Below, piece by piece: positions 6,614-13,521 of a DNA stretch of 13,643 nucleotides. Source of the DNA: DASQDN01 sp035630195 (GTDB lineage: Bacteria > Acidobacteriota > Terriglobia > Bryobacterales > Bryobacteraceae); NCBI GenBank assembly GCA_035630195.1, contig DASQLD010000542.1, positions 1 to 13,643 of the forward strand. Direction: 5' to 3'. A program made the position numbers and the translations under genes. Position 1 is the stretch's first letter. Every line of letters starts with the position of its first letter. The notes under the pieces are model-generated. The model was not told where the DNA came from. It did not search any database and worked only from the letters and a program-made list of their open reading frames with translations.

Positions 6614-7884
6614 TGCGCATCGTATCGCTGACAGCCGGCGCCGCGGGAATGTACTGCGGCACGTGTCTGCGCGATAACTCGCTTGCGCGCGAGCTCATCC
6701 GCCAGGGCCACGATGTTTTGCTGGTCCCGATGTACACACCCACGCTAACCGACGACGAGAATGTCAGCTCCGACCGGATATTCTTCGGCGGCATTAGCGT
6801 CTATCTCCAGCAGCACTACCCGATTTTCCGTAAGCTGCCGTCGTTCTTCGATAAGCTCTGGGATTCGGAGTGGGCCCTCAAACTCGCGACAAAAGATTCC
6901 ATTTCCGTCGATCCCAAAATGCTCGGTGAAATGACGGCTTCAATGCTGCGCGGTGAGAACGGGTATCAGGCAAGAGAGATCCGCAAACTTGTCGACTGGC
7001 TCGTGAAAGAACCCCGCGCCGATGTCATCGACTTGCCGTATACTCTGCTGATCGCTTTGGCCGAACCTCTCAAGAGAGCCCTAAAGTGTCCGATTACCTG
7101 CACTTTGCAAGGCGAGGATCTCTTTCTCGAGGGCTTGCCGGGGCCATGGCGCACGGAATGCCTACGGCTCATACAAGCCAACCTGCGCCATGTTGATCGT
7201 TTCATCGCGGTCAGCGCCTACTATGCCGGTTTCATGTCCGAGTATTTAGGAATTGAACATGATCGAATCGAGCTGGCTCCTCTCGGCATTTCTCTCGAAG
7301 GACACAGCCCAGTACCCCGATCATATGAAGGGCCTCTACGCGTCGGCTACTTTGCGCGTGTTGCGCCGGAGAAGGGCCTGCACATTCTCTGCGAGGCCGT
7401 GGCGCTCATGAAACAGCCAGCCGAACTGCGCGCCGCGGGATACCTTCCGCCAGAGCATGCAACCTACCTGCGCACTCTCGAGAATCAATTCGGCTTGAAG
7501 TACGAAGGTTCGCCGGATCGTTCCGGCAAGATCAAGTTCCTTCAATCGGTAGACGTATTCTCCATGCCAAGTCCTTACGCCGACCCCAAAGGTCTGTCAC
7601 TTCTAGAGGCAATGGCCAACGGGGTTCCCGTCGTGCAGCCGAGCCGCGGGGCGTTCCCCGAGATCGTCGGCAAGACACGCGGGGGAGTGCTGTACGAACC
7701 CGACGAACCGAAGATCCTTGCAGCCGCTCTAGACGATCTCGCACGAAATCGTGATCGCCTCCGGGAGCTTAGTGAGCATGCGGCCGAAGGTGTGCGAACT
7801 CGCTACAGCATCGCCCAAATGGCAACTCGCACCGCCGAGATTTACCAATCTGTCAGCCAGGGAGCTGCCATTGCTCAAAGCTGA
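6613..7884 (+). CDS. GT4-family glycosyltransferase with N-terminal CxxC motif
   Basis: This 423-residue protein has the GT-B fold of retaining glycosyltransferases. The acceptor-side N-terminus carries the glycine-rich loop SLTAGAAGMYCGTC with CGTC at 15-18, then LRDN at 19-22, a conspicuous variant of the usual GG(x)xxH loop. The donor side shows VGYFARVAPEKG (244-255) and SPYADPKGLSLLEAMANG (320-337). There E332 matches the second glutamate of the E-x7-E motif, and D324 replaces the first. GRLxPEKG-type and EAMA motifs are classic GT4, so a nucleotide-sugar donor is expected. There is no signal peptide or membrane helix, so it acts in the cytoplasm, possibly at the membrane. It starts within the stop of the reductase gene (TAATG) and its last 14 bases overlap the ABC ATPase gene, implying translational coupling. 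Donor and acceptor are unknown; context suggests a product of the two upstream enzymes or a lipid precursor. Confidence 0.87.
   Translation: MRIVSLTAGAAGMYCGTCLRDNSLARELIRQGHDVLLVPMYTPTLTDDENVSSDRIFFGGISVYLQQHYPIFRKLPSFFDKLWDSEWALKLATKDSISVDPKMLGEMTASMLRGENGYQAREIRKLVDWLVKEPRADVIDLPYTLLIALAEPLKRALKCPITCTLQGEDLFLEGLPGPWRTECLRLIQANLRHVDRFIAVSAYYAGFMSEYLGIEHDRIELAPLGISLEGHSPVPRSYEGPLRVGYFARVAPEKGLHILCEAVALMKQPAELRAAGYLPPEHATYLRTLENQFGLKYEGSPDRSGKIKFLQSVDVFSMPSPYADPKGLSLLEAMANGVPVVQPSRGAFPEIVGKTRGGVLYEPDEPKILAAALDDLARNRDRLRELSEHAAEGVRTRYSIAQMATRTAEIYQSVSQGAAIAQS
7859..7864 (+). promoter_or_regulatory. Shine-Dalgarno fixing the TTG start at 7871
   Basis: AGGGAG lies six bases before TTG 7871 and sits inside the end of the glycosyltransferase gene. 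It gives the ATPase a normal N-terminus (LLKAESVTKRY), whereas the longest open frame would add about 40 residues encoded within the glycosyltransferase gene. Confidence 0.75.
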
Positions 7885-8533
7885 GAGCGTGACCAAGCGG
7901 TATGAAACTGCCGCCGGTCCCGTCGAGGTGCTGCAGAGCGCAAATCTAACGCTCGAGCAAGGCCAAGCGGCAGCCATCATGGGACCTTCCGGCAGCGGCA
8001 AAAGTACTCTTCTCTATCTGCTAGGCGCATTGGATACGCCAACAAGCGGGACCATCACCTTGCAGGGCTCGAACGTTGGAGCGCTAGGCGACAACGAAGC
8101 AGCCGCATTTCGCAATCGGCACATCGGCTTCGTATTCCAGGATCATGCGCTGCTGCCACAATGTACCGTGCTCGAGAACGTGCTCGTGCCGACCCTCGTG
8201 GCGCCCGCAGGACCGTACGGCACAAGGGCTCGCGCCTTACTCGAACGCGTCGGTCTTTCGCATCGGCTCGACCATTTTCCCGCGCAGCTTTCGGGAGGCG
8301 AAAAGCAACGTGCCGCGATCGCCCGCGCTTTGATTCGCGAGCCCCAAGTGCTCCTCTGCGATGAACCCACCGGCAACCTCGATCGCAACTCAGCCAATAC
8401 TGTGGCAGATCTGCTACTCGAGCTTCACGCGGCGCAGCAAACCATTCTCGTTGTCGTGACGCATAGCGGCGAACTTGCATCCCGTATGCCGCAGCGTTAC
8501 GAATTGATCGATCGGAGGCTCGAACGAGTCTGA
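7871..8533 (+). CDS. ABC transporter ATP-binding protein (LolD/MacB type)
   Basis: From TTG 7871 the protein has 220 residues, the usual length for LolD/FtsE-type ATPases. All motifs are intact: Walker A GPSGSGKST (38-46), Q-loop Q90 in FVFQD, signature LSGGEKQR (140-147), Walker B VLLCDEP (160-166) with catalytic E165, D-loop GNLD (168-171) and switch H198. The GxxVEVLxxxNLTLEQG opening and the EPTGNLD string are typical of the MacB/LolD clade, whose members work with FtsX-type permeases. In that clade ATP hydrolysis often drives lipoprotein extraction, periplasmic mechanotransmission or export of a hydrophobic or peptide product. The partner permease begins in the last four bases of this gene, so the two should be made together. 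ATPase activity is near certain; the transported substrate is not known. Confidence 0.92.
   Translation: MLKAESVTKRYETAAGPVEVLQSANLTLEQGQAAAIMGPSGSGKSTLLYLLGALDTPTSGTITLQGSNVGALGDNEAAAFRNRHIGFVFQDHALLPQCTVLENVLVPTLVAPAGPYGTRARALLERVGLSHRLDHFPAQLSGGEKQRAAIARALIREPQVLLCDEPTGNLDRNSANTVADLLLELHAAQQTILVVVTHSGELASRMPQRYELIDRRLERV
8514..8518 (+). promoter_or_regulatory. Candidate Shine-Dalgarno for the permease's CTG start
   Basis: GGAGG lies eleven bases before CTG 8530, at the end of the ATPase gene. The spacing is slightly long but usable. No ATG, GTG or TTG occurs in frame between the upstream stop at 8464 and GTG 8620. Confidence 0.5.
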
Positions 8534-11514
8534 CGATTCCGAGTCTCGCTATAAGCGGTCTGCGCCACCATAGGCGCACGAATCTCGCCGCGGCCGCGGG
8601 TATCGCGATCGCCGTCGCGGTGTTGGCGGGAGCCTATAACGTCGGCGAATCGGTACGTGCAAGCCTACGGAATCTCGCATTGTCCCGGCTGGGATCGACG
8701 CAGTACGCAGTCACATCGAACACATCCTTTAGGGAAGACCTGCTGCCTGAAGCTCCCCTCATCGCGCTTGAGGCAGTAGTTACGCACGATGATTCCGGTC
8801 GCCGCGCTTCCCGTGTGGCTCTTTACGCGGTCGACAAGCGCTTCTGGCAGTTTCATCAGCGAGCCGTCCAGCCTCCGGATCGCAATCAGTTTCTTCTCAG
8901 TGAAGCCTTGGCCAGCGAGCTTTCGGCGAAGGCCGGCGATAACATCCTGGTGCGTGTTGCGCGCGCTTCCGATATTCCAACTGAGTCCCTACACGGCCGC
9001 AAGGATGATCCGGGCCGGACCGTTCGCGGTGTCGCGCGAGAAGTAATATCACGCGAAGCCATGGGCGAGTTCTCGCTGCGACCGCAACAGGGAGCTGTGC
9101 GCGCGATCTTCGTCAATCTCGACCGCTTTCAACGCGACCTCGAGCTGGACGGGCGGGTCAACGTTGCTCTTTCGAAAGAAAACCCAGAACAGACAGTCAA
9201 GACAAAAGCCACACTCGACGATATCGGTATCCGTATGCACGACGGAATGGTCGAACACGCCAGCATGATGCTTGACGACTCGCTGGTCGCCGCCATTCGC
9301 AAAACCGATCCGCATGCGCAGCCCGCTCTTACCTATCTGGCAAACTCGATCCGTATCAATAGCCGTGAGATCCCCTATTCTGTCGCCACTGCAATGAGTA
9401 GGCCAGAACTTGCCTCCGATGATCAAATCGTCCTGAATGAATGGGCGGCGCGCGATTTAGGAGCCAAACCAGGCGACACTGTCACACTCGAATACTACGT
9501 TTGGGATCCCAGCGGCAAGCTCATCACAAAGACCGCTACTTTCCAAAATGTAGGCGCTGTGCCGATTGAAGATTGGCAGCGCCATTTATCACCGGAGTAC
9601 CCGGGCATCTCCGACGCCCCGACGATTTCTGACTGGGACCCGCCCTTCCCAATGGACCTCGGCCGAATCCGCAAGGCCGACGAGGATTACTGGAATAGTT
9701 ATCGCGCAACCCCAAAGGCCTTCATTACGCTGAACGCAGGACAAGAACTGTGGCGATCGCGATACGGCGCTGTTACCGGCATGCGCAGTACCGCATCGCC
9801 TGAGGCCCTTCGAGCCAGCATCGATCCATTGAGCATTCTGAGTGTTCAAAACGTACGGCAGGCGAGTCTTGAAGCATCGAGTGGCGCCACAGACTTCGGC
9901 GAATACTTTCTTTACTTCAGTTTTTTTCTCGTCGTGTCCGCCCTGCTTCTCGCCGGCATGTTCTTTCGTTTCGGCATCGAACAACGCCTGGCAGAGATCG
10001 CAACGTTGCGCGCTGTAGGATGGCCTATCGCCAGTATCCGCAAACTACTGCTCATTGAGTCTTTGGTGGTAGCAGCCCTGGGTAGCATCGTTGGGTCGAT
10101 CGCGGCATTTCTCTACAGCAAACTGATCCTCTACGCGCTCAAGACGTGGTGGATCGATGCCGTCGGCACTCGTGACCTGGAGATGACATTTTCCCCGGTC
10201 AGTGTTCTGCTGGGAATCTTCGGCGGTCTCTGCATGGCTGCAATTGTGATCTACCTGGCTTTGCGACTAATCGGCAAGCGCGCAGTCCGCGAGACCGCGC
10301 TGCGAAAGACACGAGCGTATATCTATGCGATCGCACTGGCTGTCTTGGGATTCATCATGTTGGCAGTGGGAGGCGCGGGCGGATTTTTTGGCGCTGGCGC
10401 TTTGCTTCTTGCAGCGATTCTGGTGTCGATCTTCGGTCGCCTGAAGCATGCAAGGGGCAGTATCGCTAGCGTGCCATCCCTCGGTATTCGCTATTCGGCC
10501 CACCGGCCTGGTCGCGCCGTGCTCTGCATCGCGCTCATCGCGTCTGCGACATTCCTGATCGTTGCCGTCGATTCGTTCCGCCGCAGTGGCGCAAAATCGG
10601 AAGGTGGCTATCGTTACTTTGCCGAGTCTGCGATCCCGGTCTTCTATGATCCGAATGTTCCTGAGGGCAAACAGGCGCTGAATCTCAATGTCGACGCGAA
10701 GTGGTTGTCCTTCCGTCTTCGGCCTGGGGACGACGCAAGCTGCTTGAATCTGTATCAGCCGCAGAACCCGCGCGTCATTGGGGCGCCCTCTTCCTGGATA
10801 ACGCTCGAACCTCAGTCCGACGGTACGATCCCGGCTGCCGTCGACGCGAACACGTTGATGTACGTTCTGCACAGGAAACTGGGAGATGTGATGACGGTCG
10901 GCAACGCGCGACTGAAGTTCGTGCGAGCCTTGCACGATACAGTCTTTCAAAGCGAGATCGTCATCGGCAACGCAGACTTCCAGAAGGCGTATCCCGAAGA
11001 GCAAGGCTTCCGAGTATTCTTAGTCGATGCGCCCGTAGGAGTGGATGCCCAGCTTGAGACAGCGCTCGGTGACTACGGCTTCGATGCCACCAGCGTTTCT
11101 GATCGAATCGCGGCGTTTCATCGTGTCGAGAATACGTACTTGTCGACATTCCAGAGTTTGGGTGCGCTTGGGCTTCTATTGGGCACGATCGGCCTGGCCG
11201 CGGTAATCTTGCGCAATATCTTCGAACGCCGGCGTGAGCTGGGGCTTCTCCGCGCAGCCGGTTTCAACGCTCAGGATCTGTCGAAAATGATCATCGCTGA
11301 AAACGTTTTTCTACTTCTCGCCGGCCTCGGAGCCGGGGGCGTAACTGCCGGCATCGCCGTCATTCCGACAGTGCTGGAGCGCGGCGGTACACCTCCGTGG
11401 TTGACGTTGATCGGACTGCTTTGTGCAGTACTCGTCGTTGGCATTATCACTTCCCTGATCGCAGTTCGATCCACTGCGAATGCGCCGATTATCACCGCGC
11501 TTCGGTCGGAGTGA
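8530..11514 (+). CDS. FtsX/MacB-type ABC transporter permease, ten membrane segments
   Basis: With a CTG start at 8530, overlapping the ATPase stop as CTGA, the protein has 994 residues. It is built from two similar halves. Each has a motif of the type PSLxI...R, a membrane segment, a long extracytoplasmic domain, and an FtsX domain with three membrane segments. TM1 is at ~18-36, with extracytoplasmic domain 1 at 40-455. FtsX domain 1 has TMs near 458-481, 506-528 and 558-582 and carries ATLRAVGW. Two linking TMs lie near 596-637. TM7 is at 663-684, domain 2 at 685-870. FtsX domain 2 has TMs near 873-895, 920-945 and 957-980 and carries LGLLRAAGF. The next usable codon, GTG 8620, would cut into TM1, so the real start lies upstream. 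Such permeases usually do not form a classic channel; with LolD-type ATPases they move lipids, lipoproteins or substrates at the periplasmic side. Its stop is 1 nt from the convergent propeller gene. Confidence 0.88.
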   Translation: MTIPSLAISGLRHHRRTNLAAAAGIAIAVAVLAGAYNVGESVRASLRNLALSRLGSTQYAVTSNTSFREDLLPEAPLIALEAVVTHDDSGRRASRVALYAVDKRFWQFHQRAVQPPDRNQFLLSEALASELSAKAGDNILVRVARASDIPTESLHGRKDDPGRTVRGVAREVISREAMGEFSLRPQQGAVRAIFVNLDRFQRDLELDGRVNVALSKENPEQTVKTKATLDDIGIRMHDGMVEHASMMLDDSLVAAIRKTDPHAQPALTYLANSIRINSREIPYSVATAMSRPELASDDQIVLNEWAARDLGAKPGDTVTLEYYVWDPSGKLITKTATFQNVGAVPIEDWQRHLSPEYPGISDAPTISDWDPPFPMDLGRIRKADEDYWNSYRATPKAFITLNAGQELWRSRYGAVTGMRSTASPEALRASIDPLSILSVQNVRQASLEASSGATDFGEYFLYFSFFLVVSALLLAGMFFRFGIEQRLAEIATLRAVGWPIASIRKLLLIESLVVAALGSIVGSIAAFLYSKLILYALKTWWIDAVGTRDLEMTFSPVSVLLGIFGGLCMAAIVIYLALRLIGKRAVRETALRKTRAYIYAIALAVLGFIMLAVGGAGGFFGAGALLLAAILVSIFGRLKHARGSIASVPSLGIRYSAHRPGRAVLCIALIASATFLIVAVDSFRRSGAKSEGGYRYFAESAIPVFYDPNVPEGKQALNLNVDAKWLSFRLRPGDDASCLNLYQPQNPRVIGAPSSWITLEPQSDGTIPAAVDANTLMYVLHRKLGDVMTVGNARLKFVRALHDTVFQSEIVIGNADFQKAYPEEQGFRVFLVDAPVGVDAQLETALGDYGFDATSVSDRIAAFHRVENTYLSTFQSLGALGLLLGTIGLAAVILRNIFERRRELGLLRAAGFNAQDLSKMIIAENVFLLLAGLGAGGVTAGIAVIPTVLERGGTPPWLTLIGLLCAVLVVGIITSLIAVRSTANAPIITALRSE

Positions 11515-11515
11515 C

Positions 11516-12724
11516 TCAGTCCCAAGTCCAGAGCGCCAGGGACGAAACGTCTTTGACAAATACCCGCTTGCCAGAGATAGCCGGCTGAGCCCACGTCGCT
11601 GCCTCAGCAACGATGTATCGTTTCAACGGTTCGAACTTTACGTCGCTGCTTCTCGCGACTATCAGTTCAGCGTCGTCATTGAGTATGAAGAGCAAATCTT
11701 CCGCCTTCACGATCGCCGTGTTCATGGCTTCCCGTGGCTCGCCTAACCAAAGAATCTTACCCGTCTTGGCATCAAGCGCAAAGAATCGTCCGCTGGCTGT
11801 GTGAGACAAGCCAAACAACGTGTCACGAATGAGCACCGGATTGCTCATGTACATTGACACTTCCTTCGTCTCCCATACAATTTCGCTTGTCCACTTGCCA
11901 ATTTTTTTTCGGAGCCGTATCGCTGCCACACCTGCATTGCGGCCGCTAACAAGCAGTACTTCGCCGTATTGGACCGGCGTAATGATTGGCATCTCCGGAG
12001 CCCACGCGTGTCTCCAAAGTAGCGATCCATCCTCGACAGAGATACCAAGCAAGCTCTTCTGCGTAGTCGCTACGATCTGCTTCGTCCCACCGATTTCAAC
12101 CAGGATCGGAGATGCATATGCGCCACCCTCTGAAGCGGCCCACCTTACTTTGCCGGTGCTGGCCTCAAATGCGGTTAACGGACCATAGTTGCCTGGATGA
12201 GCAAGAATCAAATCGTCATATCCGAGCGGCGAAGCGGCCATTCCGAAGTACGGTTGTTCCGTTGCCGCTGCGGTCTGCCATAAAAGCTTGCCGTTGGTTG
12301 TGTTAATGGCCGTCACGATTCCACTGATTCCGACCGTGTACACATTGCCACGATGAAACAGCGGAGTCGCCTTGGGACCTCCGCCGTGCTCGCGTGCCGG
12401 GGGAGATACTTGATACGGCGCTGGGTATCGTGTCTGCCATTTGACCTTACCGGTCGCGGCATCGAGCGCGCTCATCACTTCATCGCTCTCGCGTCGCGTA
12501 AATACGTAAATGACGTTCCCAACAACGATCGGTGTTGCGTAACCGTCTCCTACCTCAACCTTCCATTTGAGGGTTAGCTTCTCAGGCCACGATTTCGGTT
12601 TGGAAAAAGCACTGGCCGAGCCGTCACGAGTTTTCCCTCGCCACTGTGGATAATCTGTTGGTAAATTCTGGCAGAGGGCGATCGACGCGGCGAGGCCGAC
12701 TCTCAATGGCGAGCCTGTATTCAC
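11516..12724 (-). CDS. Secreted PQQ-like beta-propeller protein
   Basis: The chosen start is GTG 12724, which overlaps the upstream stop as GTGA and gives 402 residues. A short hydrophobic signal (VGLAASIALC, 9-18) is followed by YPQWRG (25-30), the same entry motif as WPMFRG in the propeller at 2665-4074. TTG 12706, six codons in, is an alternative start that also leaves a signal sequence. Blade motifs recur: SALDAATGKVKWQ (85-97), then INTTNGKLLW, FEASTGKVRW, VEDGSLLW and LDAKTGKILW, consistent with a propeller of seven or eight blades. There is no EF-hand insert. C18 is not in a good lipobox, since Leu precedes it. PQQ-dehydrogenase catalytic features are not evident, so a binding or scaffold role outside the cytoplasm is more likely. 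It is probably last in a minus-strand operon with the membrane protein and the PadR-like gene. Confidence 0.83.
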   Translation of the reverse strand: MNTGSPLRVGLAASIALCQNLPTDYPQWRGKTRDGSASAFSKPKSWPEKLTLKWKVEVGDGYATPIVVGNVIYVFTRRESDEVMSALDAATGKVKWQTRYPAPYQVSPPAREHGGGPKATPLFHRGNVYTVGISGIVTAINTTNGKLLWQTAAATEQPYFGMAASPLGYDDLILAHPGNYGPLTAFEASTGKVRWAASEGGAYASPILVEIGGTKQIVATTQKSLLGISVEDGSLLWRHAWAPEMPIITPVQYGEVLLVSGRNAGVAAIRLRKKIGKWTSEIVWETKEVSMYMSNPVLIRDTLFGLSHTASGRFFALDAKTGKILWLGEPREAMNTAIVKAEDLLFILNDDAELIVARSSDVKFEPLKRYIVAEAATWAQPAISGKRVFVKDVSSLALWTWD

Positions 12725-13521
12725 GAAAGTTGCCGACGCCTTGTTTTCGCCACCAGATAGACTGCTGGAGTTGCAAAGGCAAGAACCAGCGACCAACCGG
12801 GGCCTCGCATTGGCCACCGAAACCACTGCTGCCCAACCATCGCAGTCAACGTCAGAAGCGCCGATGACCAAACAATTGTCTGTATGTGGAAAGGAAAGTG
12901 AGCCAACGCGAGTCCGGCGCGCATCCCCCATAGCGTTGGCAACAATACAAGCATTGTCAGGACGATCAACGGAAAGATCACGCTATAAAACACGAGCGAA
13001 AATACCGCCTCGTGTCCCTGCCCATGAAGCTGTCGCGCGCTAAAGATTCCTCTAACCATTAGCATCAGGCAGAACATGGCTGCAATGACTGGAATCGCGC
13101 GGCGGGAGAGAACTCCCAGCATCAGACCGCATGTCCACGAGCAGCAAAACAGAGTTAGATACTGTTTCGCTATGGTGAAGCTGTGATGGATGAGATCAAG
13201 CCGGAACGCTTGGTTCGTAACATAGGTCCAAGTCCAGTTGTTCGCGTACATCCAGATGGGGATGGCACTGCCGTCAGCGACCCAAGTCGCTACGCCGCTC
13301 AGAATCCAACCGAACGGTACAACAAGTCCGACGAAGGTCAACCATAGTTTCCAGTCTGCCCACAACGCTGCCTGACGCCGCACGAACAAACCCGCAACAT
13401 CGTACAGAGCACAGGTCGCTGTCTCGCCTGACTCCGCGATATCCCCACGTACTGCGGTTCGCTCGGCCGGCTCGAAAGTCCGGCAAACGAGGTCCACAAG
13501 CCACCAGCAGATCTGCGTCAT
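12721..13521 (-). CDS. Multi-pass membrane protein of a regulator-linked acidobacterial type
   Basis: The product has 266 residues. The N-terminal ~55 residues are cytoplasmic-looking and contain FEPAERTAVRGDIAESGE (16-33) and a GLFVRRQAALW segment (44-54). A similar ERxAVxGDLAE-type opening occurs in acidobacterial membrane proteins and permease prefix regions, to my recollection. Hydrophobic segments follow near 58-81, 117-138, 141-160, 172-197, 212-230 and 241-257, so five or six membrane spans. ATG 13521 directly follows the TAA of the upstream gene, with AAGG about eight bases before it, and the stop overlaps the propeller start (GTGA). No catalytic motif is visible and I cannot name a function. 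The position between a probable PadR-type regulator and a secreted propeller suggests an envelope-sensing or envelope-associated role, which is inference only. Confidence 0.75.
   Translation of the reverse strand: MTQICWWLVDLVCRTFEPAERTAVRGDIAESGETATCALYDVAGLFVRRQAALWADWKLWLTFVGLVVPFGWILSGVATWVADGSAIPIWMYANNWTWTYVTNQAFRLDLIHHSFTIAKQYLTLFCCSWTCGLMLGVLSRRAIPVIAAMFCLMLMVRGIFSARQLHGQGHEAVFSLVFYSVIFPLIVLTMLVLLPTLWGMRAGLALAHFPFHIQTIVWSSALLTLTAMVGQQWFRWPMRGPGWSLVLAFATPAVYLVAKTRRRQLS

Noticed and set aside
7751..7870. Longer start for the ABC ATPase
   Set aside because: The extra ~40 residues are encoded inside the glycosyltransferase gene and do not look like part of an ABC domain; TTG 7871 has a well-placed Shine-Dalgarno.
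7871..11514. MacAB-type antibiotic efflux system
   Set aside because: There is no MacA-like adaptor or TolC-like gene, and the permease has ten membrane segments instead of MacB's four.
11902..11909. Run of eight T (A AAA AAA in frame on the minus strand) as a programmed frameshift site
   Set aside because: The frame continues with proper propeller blades on both sides, and there is no alternative product of note; random slippage is possible but nothing supports programming.
12725..12931. ATG 12931 as the start of the second propeller
   Set aside because: Adds 69 Cys/Ser-rich residues inside the membrane-protein gene and would bury the signal sequence; GTG 12724 fits a GTGA overlap.
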